Shown: positions 7,139 to 14,750, counted from the stretch's first letter. The stretch is DNA of 31,949 bases from JAVMKJ01 sp031732875 (GCA_031732875.1 JAVMKL010000105.1:1-31949); one strand, 5' to 3'. Notes: a model not told the origin generated them from the sequence alone. Numbers and translations are program-made.

Positions 7139-9099
7139 TTCATGTTTGCACCACCCTCGTTTTGAATTGATCCCGTGTCATTTGGGTTATCAGCCCTGGG
7201 ATCGGTGCCGAGTTCCAGATAATACGCCAGCAATGCCAGCAGACCGACGCCGATCACCCACCCGAACAGTTGCCAGGCCCAGATCGAGGGGATGCCGAAT
7301 CGCCAGGTGGCCGGCTGGTTGGGATCGCCGAACAGGGTATTACCGATCACCGCGCCCGGACCGGCGGCGAACAGCAGCCACAACAAGGCCAGCACCGCGA
7401 TCGGCGCAACCCAGCGACGTTTGCCCGGCGGCAACGCCGCCCGCTCGGCCAGCCAGGAATGGCATTCGGCCTTGCGTTCGGCGTCGTCGCGGGTGAGGGC
7501 CGACACCAGAATCGCCACTCCGAAGTTGGCCAGCAATCCCCAGGCGGCGGCATGGAAGGTCAGCGGCCAGCGGCCCCAGGCCTCAACCTGGAACCAGCGC
7601 AACCCCGCCGCCTCGGTCAGCGTCACCGCCAGCAACCCTAGCAGCAGGCCGGCCGTCACTCCCTGCCGGGTCAGGAACGGCCAGTAGCATACCGCCACCA
7701 GCGCCGGAACCATTTGCAGGCCGTAGGACACCGCCAGACCGCCCAACAGCGCGAGCGCGTCGGCCGAGGCGCCCGCCACCAGCAGCGCCAGCATCACCAC
7801 CACGACGACTCCCATGCGACCGACGAACTTCAGGGTATGGTCGCCGGCGCGGGGCAACAGGAAGCGCTGGACCAGGTCGTAGGCGATCATTCCACCGGCG
7901 GTGGCCATGTAGCAGGAAGCGGTCGATTCCATCGCCGCCAGCGCCGCCAGCGCCAGCAATCCCACCAGCCAGGGCGCGGCATCGCCGAGCAGGTTGATCA
8001 GCTGCGGCACCAGCAGGTCGCGGCCGCCCGGCAGATCCAGCAGATCGCGGTGCTTCAGTTCGTCCACCAGCACCGGATTGACCAACCCGGGATGGGCCGT
8101 CAGAAACGCCTGATCGGCGCCGAGGAAGTGACCGCCGATGCCCTGGATGGCGGTGAACACCATCAGGATCAGGCCCATGACCAAGGCGGACGCCCACACC
8201 TGCTGGGCGGCGAAGGCCGGCCGGCGGCTGGCCAGCGCCAGCATCGAGAACGCGGGCGAGGCCTGGATGCCCATCAGGGCGATCAGATAGGTCAGGATCA
8301 TGGTGCCGGTCCACGGCCCGCCGACGGCCTGCGAGCCATCGCGTACCCACTGCACCGCGCCGGGGATGGCGAGATAGTGGCTGTAGCCGTCCGGGGTCCG
8401 TACCGGATCGTCGCGGCTCAGGGCGACGATCCCGGGGATCAGCCGGTCCCAGCCGCCGACAAAGTGCAGCGTCAACAGGCCGACGGCGACGATACCCGCG
8501 GCCAGCAGGAAAACTTGCAGCGCATCCACCCAGGCCACGGTGCGCAGTCCGCCGGAGGCGACATAGCTGACCACCACGCTGGCCAGCACCCACATCCCGA
8601 ATTCCACACCCAGCAACCCATCGGTCAGGACGTTGAACAGAAAACCGGCGGCGCGCAGTTGCAGGCCGATATACGGCACCGAGAAGAACAGCGCCACCCC
8701 GACCACCAGCACCCGCAACAGGTCGGAACGGAAATACCAGGCCAGCATCGCGCCGGGCGTGACGAAGCCATGGCGCCGGCCCAGCAGCCATTGCCGTTTG
8801 AGAAACAGGATACCGGTCAGCGGAATGGTCAGGGCGTAGAACGAGGCGTAGGCGTACTGCCAGCCGTCGGTATAGGTCAGGCCGGGATGGCCGATGAAGG
8901 TCCAGCCGGAAAAGCAGGTTGCGGTCGCCGCCAGGGTGAACAGGACCGGCGACAACCGACCGCCGGCGAGGAAATACTCGCTCGCCGTGCGCGCCCGTCG
9001 GGCACCGATGATGCCCCAGACGATGCAGTAGACCCAATACAGAATCATGCAACCGAAGATCCAGGCGATCTTCGGGTTGATGACGGCGGTTTCGGTCAT
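7135..9099 (-). CDS. Sodium:solute symporter (SSS) family transporter
   Basis: A 654-residue polytopic protein of the SSS/SLC5 type. The early motif ASEYFLAGGRLSP is followed by GWTFIGHPGLTYTDGW, and SGGLRTVAWVDALQ matches the conserved SGGLRAVxWTDxxQ of the family. About 13-14 membrane helices are expected, which is longer than a minimal symporter. The ATG at 9099 gives MTETAVINPK directly before the first helix; frame extension upstream to 9225 is low-complexity and lacks a ribosome-binding site, and the site before 9099 is itself weak (GGAAGAG). The gene is 4 bp overlapped with the downstream GGDEF/EAL gene. Substrate cannot be read from sequence. The pairing suggests a transport-linked signalling unit, comparable to SSS-fused sensor kinases such as CbrA, but here encoded as two proteins. 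Confidence 0.9.
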   Translation of the reverse strand: MTETAVINPKIAWIFGCMILYWVYCIVWGIIGARRARTASEYFLAGGRLSPVLFTLAATATCFSGWTFIGHPGLTYTDGWQYAYASFYALTIPLTGILFLKRQWLLGRRHGFVTPGAMLAWYFRSDLLRVLVVGVALFFSVPYIGLQLRAAGFLFNVLTDGLLGVEFGMWVLASVVVSYVASGGLRTVAWVDALQVFLLAAGIVAVGLLTLHFVGGWDRLIPGIVALSRDDPVRTPDGYSHYLAIPGAVQWVRDGSQAVGGPWTGTMILTYLIALMGIQASPAFSMLALASRRPAFAAQQVWASALVMGLILMVFTAIQGIGGHFLGADQAFLTAHPGLVNPVLVDELKHRDLLDLPGGRDLLVPQLINLLGDAAPWLVGLLALAALAAMESTASCYMATAGGMIAYDLVQRFLLPRAGDHTLKFVGRMGVVVVVMLALLVAGASADALALLGGLAVSYGLQMVPALVAVCYWPFLTRQGVTAGLLLGLLAVTLTEAAGLRWFQVEAWGRWPLTFHAAAWGLLANFGVAILVSALTRDDAERKAECHSWLAERAALPPGKRRWVAPIAVLALLWLLFAAGPGAVIGNTLFGDPNQPATWRFGIPSIWAWQLFGWVIGVGLLALLAYYLELGTDPRADNPNDTGSIQNEGGANMK

Positions 9100-9245
9100 G
9101 GATTTCGGTTTCTCTTCCACACCCCTATAAAGTAGCGAATCCAGCTCCACCCCGCCCGTTCCCGTCGCGGACGCCCATTCATCGCGGACGCTCGGGGGTT
9201 CATCCCATATTGCGACCGGCGGCATTTTAAGGTACTTTTAGAAAC

Positions 9246-9298
9246 AAGGAGATGGCATTCCTCCTCTAACCGCCGCAACGGCTGATGATGCCTACTGA
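9246..9298 (+). ncRNA. Fluoride riboswitch (crcB motif RNA)
   Basis: The RNA matches the crcB motif: GGAGATGGCATTCCTCC (first stem with conserved GATGG and TTC), then TAACCGCC-GCAA-CGGC (second stem), then the signature CTGATGATGCCTACT. It lies in the 306-bp leader of a fluoride channel gene, the classic setting. A following CTTCC/GGAAG hairpin (about 9299-9317) may be part of the expression platform. Binding of F- turns on the downstream genes in this class. Confidence 0.93.
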
Positions 9299-9405
9299 CT
9301 TCCTCGGGAACAGGAAGCTGGAGGCGTATCCCGGTAGTTCCCCGCCTTCCCCGCTTTGCTGCTTTATCCCGAGCCACACAACGACACTGACGCGCACGGG
9401 ATGAC

Positions 9406-9801
9406 ATGGGTTTCTACGCTTTTCTTGCCATCGGCATCGGCGCCGCATCGGGCGCCTGGCTGCGCTGGGGGTTGGGTATTTTGCTCAATCCCGTATTCCC
9501 CACGCTGCCACTCGGAACGCTGGCCGCAAACCTGCTGGGCGGGTTTTTGATGGGGATGGCCATGCACCTCCTGACCCAACACGCCATCCTTGCGCCGGAA
9601 ATCCGTCTGGCCATCACCACCGGCTTTCTGGGCGGCCTCACCACCTTTTCCACGTTTTCGGCGGAGACCGTGACCCTGCTGCTGCGTGAGGAATACCTCT
9701 GGACCCTGGCGATCATTCTGGCTCATGTGATCGGCTCGGTCAGTATGACGCTGTTGGGGATTCTGGCCATGAAACTACTGACTACGGGGGGGGTATCATG
9801 A
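9406..9801 (+). CDS. crcB: CrcB/FluC fluoride channel
   Basis: A 131-residue protein with four transmembrane helices, the size of the dimeric Fluc channels that expel fluoride passively from the cytoplasm. The conserved features are visible: GAASGAWLRWGLG in helix 1, GTLAANLLGGFLMG (family G-T-x-x-x-N motif) in helix 2, and TTGFLGGLTTFSTFSAE in helix 3 with the phenylalanine-box residues. The ATG at 9406 has only a modest ribosome-binding site (GGGAT). The fluoride riboswitch in its leader predicts induction by F-. The 3' end carries a run of eight G and overlaps the next gene by ATGA. Confidence 0.97.
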   Translation: MGFYAFLAIGIGAASGAWLRWGLGILLNPVFPTLPLGTLAANLLGGFLMGMAMHLLTQHAILAPEIRLAITTGFLGGLTTFSTFSAETVTLLLREEYLWTLAIILAHVIGSVSMTLLGILAMKLLTTGGVS

Positions 9802-10115
9802 AAGGGACCTATCTGAAGTTCTACGTCCACGAGCACAGAAAACACCACGGTATTCTGCTGTATGAATGGCTGCTGGAACGCGCCAAGAAACTGGGTATCC
9901 ACGGTGGTTCGGCGTTCCGCGCCATCGCCGGGTTCGGCCGGCACGGCGTCCTGCATGAAGATCATTTCTTCGAACTGGCGGGGAATTTGCCGGTGGAAGT
10001 CGTGTTCGTGGTCAATGACGAGGAAGCCGCGCAACTCCTGAAGTTGATCGAACAGGAGAAGGTTCGCGTTTTTTATGTGCTGATGCCCGCCGAATACGGC
10101 GTGTTGAACGGTTAG
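9798..10115 (+). CDS. DUF190 protein, fluoride operon partner
   Basis: A 105-residue soluble protein of the DUF190 family, recognisable from KFYVHEHRKHHGILLYEWLLERAKKLGIHGGSAFRAI, here broken into its motifs: a GxxLYEWLL segment, then GIHGGSAFRAIAGFG, then LPVEVVFVVNDEE. The family has a PII-like ferredoxin fold by published structures and is often encoded next to crcB; its role in fluoride tolerance is not settled. It is translated from an ATG overlapping the crcB stop and shares the riboswitch. Only a G-run precedes the start as a Shine-Dalgarno, so coupling to crcB translation is likely. Confidence 0.92.
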   Translation: MKGTYLKFYVHEHRKHHGILLYEWLLERAKKLGIHGGSAFRAIAGFGRHGVLHEDHFFELAGNLPVEVVFVVNDEEAAQLLKLIEQEKVRVFYVLMPAEYGVLNG

Positions 10116-10184
10116 ATGCTCCTGGAACGGGCCGGCCAGACGGCGCGCTTCGGCCGACAGGCCGGCGTCGGGCCGTATCACGGT

Positions 10185-12089
10185 TCAGAAATACACCCGC
10201 AAGCCAATCCCGAATTCGTGGGTTCCTTCCAGATAGCGCCAATCCATCCCAAGCGATAAATCTCGGTCCAAAGCCCAATTCTGCTGCAACACCCCCCGTA
10301 GCGCGGTGCCGGTTTCGCCCGACCGGTAATCGAGCCAAGTCGCGCCAGCCAGTACTTTCCAGCCGACCACCGGCTGTAGCAAAGCCCCGACGGTCAATCC
10401 CAGCCCGGCGCGATAATCGTCGGCAAATTGATTGCCGTAGTCGAATTCCAGTCCCGGCAACGCGAACCAGATTGTCCGCCATGGCCAGCGGGTTTCCACC
10501 GCCAAACCCAATCCGCCGCTGAGATTGAAGGCCGTACATTCTCGGCAATCCGGCCGAGGATACGGTTCCCATCCGGCATGAATCCGCCAGGCCGGGCGCG
10601 GCGTCAGCATGTTGACCGACGGCAACGAGGTAATGTCGAGCAGCGTCAATCGATCGAGCGTCACTCCACCCCGATCCGGGTAATGGCGGATCGCGATGCT
10701 CGCTCCCTCGATCTGGGCATCAGGCGTGTAACCGGCATCGGGTTCCAACAGACCGTGATAGCCGGCCCGCGCGTTCAGCTCCACGAATGGTTCCCCATCC
10801 CGCTGGCCGACGCTCATCCCGATCCGGGCCGAAGCGTGACCGACTTCCGGTTGGGTAGCGTAGGGTTCGACCGTCACCGATGTCGCCGCGACTCCCAGGT
10901 GGTTGCGGGCAATCAACCAGCGGTGCGCGACTTCATCCGGCGGCGGCTCGCCACCTTCCGCGATCTTTCCAGCCCGGCGACGCTGGCGTTCGTCCAGGGC
11001 AAGCTCCAACAAAAGCGCCTGCCGCTCCGGGGTAAGGCGGGTCAACTCGGGTGCGACGACTACCGATGGATCATCCTGTAACCGGCGCGCCAACCGTCGC
11101 TCGCCGCCATTCAGCGTTTCGTAACGACGATCGATGCGGGTGCCGCGCGCCGGGCGAGCGGTCACCTCCCCGATCAGCCCCGGTTGCCGGACCAGTAACC
11201 GGATCGTATCGGCGGGCAGAGTCCAGAGCATGAATTCATCGCTCAGCCGCATATTCGGATCGGCGGCTTCCAACAGCGTCAGCAACTGCCAGGCGCAGTT
11301 TTCCTTGAAAAAGAAGTAATCGAACTCGATGCCGCGCAGTTCCCAGACGTGTTCCAGCAGACGCTCCAGTTGCAGCGAACTCAGATTCAGCCGGTATTCC
11401 CAAAGGTCGCGGCTTTCCAGGTCGTTGTAGGTTCGCACCAGCTTGTAGTAGGGCTGAACGTCGAACTTGCCCTTGAATCCACCGGCAATGCCATCCACCG
11501 CGTACATCAGCACGCTGCTGTTGGAGTCGTCGGCGGCGTAGTTGATGGCGTAGGCCAAGAGCCGGGTCTGTTCGGTCTGGCCGCGCCGGTCCAGCCGGAG
11601 CAGGGTATGACCGAACAGCGAAGCGGGATTGTTGAGATAGGCCGAGGCGAACACCAGCGTCGCCGATCCCGCGTCCAGTTCGCGAAACCAGTGCTGGAAG
11701 CGCTCGCAATCTTGCGGCGGCAGGCGGTGGTCGTCGAAATTGAGTTCCGCCTTCAGCCAGCGGTAACGGGCGCGGAAAGCGCATTGGGCCGATTGCGGAT
11801 CGCCGCCGACCGGTTCGGAATCGAAAAAAGCCCGCAGGGTGGCGGCCAGTTCGGCCTCCGGGTCGGTTTTGCCGACCGGGGCGAGAAAGAAGCGGGAATC
11901 GTCGACATCGCTGACCGATCCCGTGCCGTCGGGGGTGGACCGGTAATGCAACAATACCCGCCACTCGCGCCGGGTCGCCAGATCGGCGATTTCGGCCTCG
12001 CGCAGGAGTTCGGTGAGGTAGGAGTTGTCGGCGCGGGCATTCGCCGCCCAGCTTAAAATGCCGAGCAGCAGGATACCCGCCGGACGCAC
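10185..12089 (-). CDS. DUF4105 (Lnb N-terminal-like) protein with a C-terminal outer-membrane barrel
   Basis: A 634-residue exported protein: signal peptide MRPAGILLLGILSWAANARA with cleavage after ARA, then a DUF4105 domain (about 100-300) with SLFGHTLLRLDR and FDYFFFKENCAWQLLTLLE. The conserved His and Cys in these motifs resemble the catalytic pair of the Lnb-type permuted NlpC/P60 fold. The C-terminal half (about 400-634) is rich in alternating aromatic/small residues and ends GIGLRVYF, a terminal Phe typical of outer-membrane beta barrels. The start is a GTG at 12089 with no obvious ribosome-binding site, 18 bp after the preceding lipoprotein gene, so an operon with coupled translation is likely. 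The domain may act on lipoproteins or peptides in the periplasm; the substrate is unknown. Confidence 0.85.
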   Translation of the reverse strand: MRPAGILLLGILSWAANARADNSYLTELLREAEIADLATRREWRVLLHYRSTPDGTGSVSDVDDSRFFLAPVGKTDPEAELAATLRAFFDSEPVGGDPQSAQCAFRARYRWLKAELNFDDHRLPPQDCERFQHWFRELDAGSATLVFASAYLNNPASLFGHTLLRLDRRGQTEQTRLLAYAINYAADDSNSSVLMYAVDGIAGGFKGKFDVQPYYKLVRTYNDLESRDLWEYRLNLSSLQLERLLEHVWELRGIEFDYFFFKENCAWQLLTLLEAADPNMRLSDEFMLWTLPADTIRLLVRQPGLIGEVTARPARGTRIDRRYETLNGGERRLARRLQDDPSVVVAPELTRLTPERQALLLELALDERQRRRAGKIAEGGEPPPDEVAHRWLIARNHLGVAATSVTVEPYATQPEVGHASARIGMSVGQRDGEPFVELNARAGYHGLLEPDAGYTPDAQIEGASIAIRHYPDRGGVTLDRLTLLDITSLPSVNMLTPRPAWRIHAGWEPYPRPDCRECTAFNLSGGLGLAVETRWPWRTIWFALPGLEFDYGNQFADDYRAGLGLTVGALLQPVVGWKVLAGATWLDYRSGETGTALRGVLQQNWALDRDLSLGMDWRYLEGTHEFGIGLRVYF

Positions 12090-12107
12090 GATGGGAAGAA
12101 ATTCGAC

Positions 12108-12500
12108 TCAATTCGACGCCAGCCGCGGACCGAACCGCGGATCGGCCCGCATCTCCCGGTTCAGAGCCGCCAGCATTTCGGTGGCGGTGGTTCGGTCGTC
12201 AGGAAATAATACGGTGAATTTTTCCTGGGTCATGGCAAAGAATTCCGGCTGGCGGCCAGTTTCGACGCCCATCAACTCCGCCAGCGAACCGAGATATTCG
12301 CCCTGGCCGGCCGCCATGTCGCTCTTAAGCCGCTCCAGATTGACGCCGGCGAATTCGGCGATCTGCTGCTGGCGATTCATAAACGTGGTGCTGCTCGAAC
12401 TACCGCCGCTGGAACCCGAGCTGGGATCGGTAACGACGGTGCAGGCCCCGACGCTCGAACCCAGCATGGTGATTAAGGCAACGTTCAGCAATACTTTCAT
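12108..12500 (-). CDS. DUF3015-like lipoprotein
   Basis: A 130-residue protein with a lipoprotein signal peptide (MKVLLNVALITMLGSSVGAC, lipid-modified Cys20). A Ser/Gly linker follows, then a domain QQIAEFAGVNLERLKSDMAAGQGEYLGSLAELMGV plus a C-terminal FTVLFPDDRTTATEMLAAL, matching the DUF3015 pattern as remembered. A good ribosome-binding site (GAGGA, 7 nt) precedes the ATG. It is transcribed together with the DUF4105 gene and divergently from the radical SAM gene, sharing a 115-bp intergenic region with heptamer repeats. Role unknown; periplasmic, membrane-anchored. Confidence 0.75.
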   Translation of the reverse strand: MKVLLNVALITMLGSSVGACTVVTDPSSGSSGGSSSSTTFMNRQQQIAEFAGVNLERLKSDMAAGQGEYLGSLAELMGVETGRQPEFFAMTQEKFTVLFPDDRTTATEMLAALNREMRADPRFGPRLASN

Positions 12501-12546
12501 AAATCATTCCTCGTAAAGTTGTCGGACTTGTCCGTTACATTTTATT

Positions 12547-12602
12547 GGCTAAAGGTTAAAAGCTAAAGCTTAAGGGCTAATGCTCAAACCTTAAAGGTTA
12601 AA
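12547..12602. repeat. Eight tandem degenerate heptamers before the radical SAM gene
   Basis: From 12547 the sequence divides in perfect 7-nt register into eight units such as GGCTAAA, GGTTAAA and AGCTAAA (consensus roughly G-G/C-T-T-A-A-A). It ends 13 nt before the maturase ATG, with weak ribosome-binding potential inside the last unit (AAAGGT). It could be a protein-binding array, a curved upstream element, or an STRR-like heptamer repeat. Confidence 0.6.
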
Positions 12603-12615
12603 GGTCGTCGATCCC

Positions 12616-13764
12616 ATGAAAAGTCATTTCTCTCTGATCCTGCTGTCCACCTTGCAGTGCAACGCCGACTGTGAATATTGCTTCGAAAACAAGACCACCG
12701 ACCGGCTGACGCTCGACCGGTTGGGCGAAATGATTCGCAAGGTGCTGGACTACATGGTGGAAAAATCGCTGGCGGCGCTGACCATCTACTGGCAGGGCGG
12801 CGAGGCGATGCTGCTGCCGCCGAGTTGGTACGAACAGGCCAACGAACTGATCCGGCGCGAGGCCGAGGCGCGCGGCAAGCAGGTCTTCCACAGCCTGCAA
12901 AGCAACATGCTGTCCTACAGTTCCCGATGGAACTCCGTCATCGCCGAAATGTTCGGCAACAGCGTCGGTACCTCCCTGGATTACCCCAACCTGCACCGCA
13001 AACTGCTGGGCCAGGGGCCGGAGAGCTACAACGAGATCTGGGGGCGACGGGTGCGGGAAGCACGGGTGGCCGGCATCGACGTACAGGTTATCGCCGTGCC
13101 CAATCAAGCCACGTTGGAGATCGGCGCCGAGCGGTTCTACACCCACTTCGTGGACGAACTCGGCATCACCGACTTCCAGGTCAATACCCCGTTTCCCGGC
13201 GGCGAAGCAACCGCGGCGAAAAAGGAACTGCCGGTGGCGGAGGTGGAAAACCTCAGCCGCTTCTACACCGAACTGGCCGACGTCTGGCTGGAGCGGGGCT
13301 ACCACCGGGGCGTGCGGGTGGGTCCTCTCGACGCTCTGCTCCAGCACTTCAGCCAGGAACCGGCGACGCTGCCCTGCATCTGGGGCGAGAACTGCGCCAA
13401 CACCATGGTCTCCATCGACGCCCGCGGCTACGTGGCGCAGTGCGACTGCTGGGTGACCAGCTATCCGGACCATCACTACGGCAACATTTTCGAGAGCGAC
13501 AGCTTCGGCGAACTGCTGAAGACCAGCACGGTTCGCCAGCAGTTCAACCAGCGGCCCATCCAACTCATCCAGCGCGACTGCCTGAGCTGCGACTACCTCT
13601 CGATCTGCCACGGCGGCTGCCCGGTACGGACCTACACCGTGCACGGTTCGCTGTTCGAGAAGGACCCCTATTGCAAGCTGTACAAGGCCATGTTCGGGCG
13701 GATGGAACGGGCTGCACGCGATCTGGCTTGGGAGGCGGTAGCAGCGCGCGCCAGCGCGGCTTGA
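12616..13764 (+). CDS. grrM: GrrM-like radical SAM/SPASM peptide maturase
   Basis: A 382-residue radical SAM enzyme. The [4Fe-4S] cluster motif CxxxCxxC is C15/C19/C22, and the SAM-binding GGE motif is at 61-63. The C-terminal SPASM region holds nine cysteines (C254, C260, C276, C278, C322, C325, C331, C335, C353), including CDYLSICHGGCPVR, for auxiliary clusters. The SPASM sequence and length fit the GrrM/OscB group, which installs three-residue cyclophanes between an aromatic ring and the side chain two residues later. The next gene on the same strand encodes a Gly-rich protein built from W-x-N motifs, the expected substrate type. Radical SAM/SPASM is certain; GrrM subtype is by pattern from memory. 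The start has a weak ribosome-binding site inside heptamer repeats. Confidence 0.88.
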   Translation: MKSHFSLILLSTLQCNADCEYCFENKTTDRLTLDRLGEMIRKVLDYMVEKSLAALTIYWQGGEAMLLPPSWYEQANELIRREAEARGKQVFHSLQSNMLSYSSRWNSVIAEMFGNSVGTSLDYPNLHRKLLGQGPESYNEIWGRRVREARVAGIDVQVIAVPNQATLEIGAERFYTHFVDELGITDFQVNTPFPGGEATAAKKELPVAEVENLSRFYTELADVWLERGYHRGVRVGPLDALLQHFSQEPATLPCIWGENCANTMVSIDARGYVAQCDCWVTSYPDHHYGNIFESDSFGELLKTSTVRQQFNQRPIQLIQRDCLSCDYLSICHGGCPVRTYTVHGSLFEKDPYCKLYKAMFGRMERAARDLAWEAVAARASAA

Positions 13765-14160
13765 CCGCAGGCGACCGATGGGGGCAGGTATCGGGGGCAG
13801 ATCGATTCGTCCCCTGCCCCTGCTCTTATGGCGCCAGGCACGATCAAATATGACCTTCAGTCAACGTTCAGTTAAGATAATCCAATATTAATCTTGCTGT
13901 AAATTTTACCGTATGGCGATGACTCGCGGATCTCGATCACCGGCGTGGGTTGCCGAGCAGGTGAAACCCGATCCGATCGCTGAGTAAATCAAGACGGTCT
14001 AAAAAGGAAAAGAAGGGCTGGCTTTTCCGATCTCTCCAGTTTTCCAACCTGACCGGCGGTTGTTTGTCACCCCAAGAAGATGATGAACAGCCGACGGAAA
14101 GGAAAAATCCAGCCGAGACTACCGCATCGGCCCCGAAGACCCAATGAGTGGAGAACTTAG
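13765..14160. other. 396-bp leader between maturase and precursor 1
   Basis: No convincing gene is present. It holds the G-rich hairpin above, a TTCAGT direct repeat at 13856 and 13867 (11 bp apart), an AT-rich stretch (13872-13912) including a copy of the CTGTAAATT repeat end, and a GGAAAAG/CTTTTCC hairpin (14006-14028). The length and AT-rich segment suggest that the precursor has its own promoter, which would allow a precursor excess over enzyme. Confidence 0.5.
13780..13820 (+). terminator. Hairpin after the maturase gene
   Basis: GGGGCAGG (13781-13788) can pair with CCTGCCCC (13813-13820). A second GGGGCAG at 13794-13800 can compete for the same right arm. No strong U-run follows, so it may be an attenuating or RNA-stabilising hairpin between maturase and precursor rather than a full terminator. 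Confidence 0.4.
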
Positions 14161-14658
14161 ATGACTGACCAAGACAACGAACAACAAAATAACCCCTTTG
14201 AAGAACCGGTCACGCAAGAGAGGCGCGAGTTTCTGCGCAGCTTGGGCAAGTGGTCGCAGGCGGTGATCGGCGGCGTGGTGCTGGGCGGAGCGGTAACGAC
14301 CCCCCGGCAAGCTCGGGCGAGTTGGTACAACCGGGGCGGCGGCTGGGCCAACCGGGGCGGCGGCTGGTATAACCGGGGCGGCGGCTGGGCTAATCGCAGT
14401 GGTGGCGGCTGGTTCAACAGTGCTGGCGGCTGGGCCAACCGCAGTGGCGGCGGCTGGTTCAACCGCGCTGGCGGCTGGGCCAACCGCAGTGGCGGCGGCT
14501 GGTTCAACCGCGCTGGCGGCTGGGCCAACCGCAGTGGCGGCGGCTGGTTCAACCGCGCTGGCGGCTGGGCCAACCGCAGTGGCGGCTGGGCCAACCGGGG
14601 TGGGAGCTGGGCCAACCGCAGTGGTAATTCTGGGGGCAGTTGGATCAACCGACGGTAA
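14161..14658 (+). CDS. Cyclophane RiPP precursor candidate 1: Tat-like leader plus 15 W-x-N motifs
   Basis: A 165-residue protein. Residues 1-53 look like a twin-arginine signal: RREFLRSLGKWSQ (RR at 21-22), a weakly hydrophobic Gly-rich stretch, and an ARA cleavage motif (51-53). The rest is Gly/Ser/Trp/Asn/Arg only: in order WYN, WAN, WYN, WAN, then four WFN-WAN pairs, then WAN, WAN, WIN; 14 of 15 are followed by Arg. Aromatic-x-Asn is the motif known to be crosslinked by 3-residue cyclophane-forming radical SAM/SPASM enzymes, and such an enzyme lies 396 bp upstream. Ribosome-binding site GGAG, 8 nt. The leader differs from the cyanobacterial GrrA leaders I recall. It could alternatively be an unmodified Gly-rich surface protein, but the neighbouring maturase and strict motif periodicity argue for modification. 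Confidence 0.85.
   Translation: MTDQDNEQQNNPFEEPVTQERREFLRSLGKWSQAVIGGVVLGGAVTTPRQARASWYNRGGGWANRGGGWYNRGGGWANRSGGGWFNSAGGWANRSGGGWFNRAGGWANRSGGGWFNRAGGWANRSGGGWFNRAGGWANRSGGWANRGGSWANRSGNSGGSWINRR
14398..14577 (+). repeat. Four 45-bp tandem repeats inside precursor 1
   Basis: Units at 14398, 14443, 14488 and 14533 each encode SGGGWFNRAGGWANR. The last three are identical at all 45 bases; the first differs at a few positions (Ser instead of Arg after WFN). Identity at synonymous sites indicates recent expansion by slippage or unequal recombination. Confidence 0.97.
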
Positions 14659-14695
14659 AGTGATTTCCTGAAAAGGTCATACCGAATCAGGCTTG

Positions 14696-14715
14696 CCCCC
14701 TTTGGAAAAGGGGGG
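14696..14715 (+). terminator. Hairpin after precursor 1
   Basis: CCCCCTTT (14696-14703) pairs with AAAGGGGG (14707-14714) across a 3-nt loop, 38 bp after the precursor stop. There is no U-run. CCCCCTTT/AAAGGGGG hairpins are common dispersed intergenic elements in environmental bacteria, so this may be a repeat serving as a 3' stabiliser. Confidence 0.45.
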
Positions 14716-14750
14716 ACCGGTCGCGTCAACCCACATCGCCAGCACGGTGA

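Noticed and set aside
13913..13987. 24-codon frame (MAMTRGSRSPAW...) between maturase and precursor 1
   Set aside because: No ribosome-binding site, no recognisable motif, and the start overlaps an AT-rich repeat end; likely chance.
14006..14028. GGAAAAG/CTTTTCC hairpin as terminator before precursor 1
   Set aside because: AT-rich 7-bp stem with a 9-nt loop and no U-run; too weak to call.
14080..14160. 26-codon basic frame ending directly before the precursor 1 ATG, a possible coupling leader peptide
   Set aside because: Weak ribosome-binding site and composition set by G/C-rich codons; precursor 2 has no equivalent, so there is no support beyond position.
14329..14655. CRISPR-like regular repeats
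   Set aside because: The repeats are tandem, in frame, without spacers, and encode the W-x-N core of the precursor.
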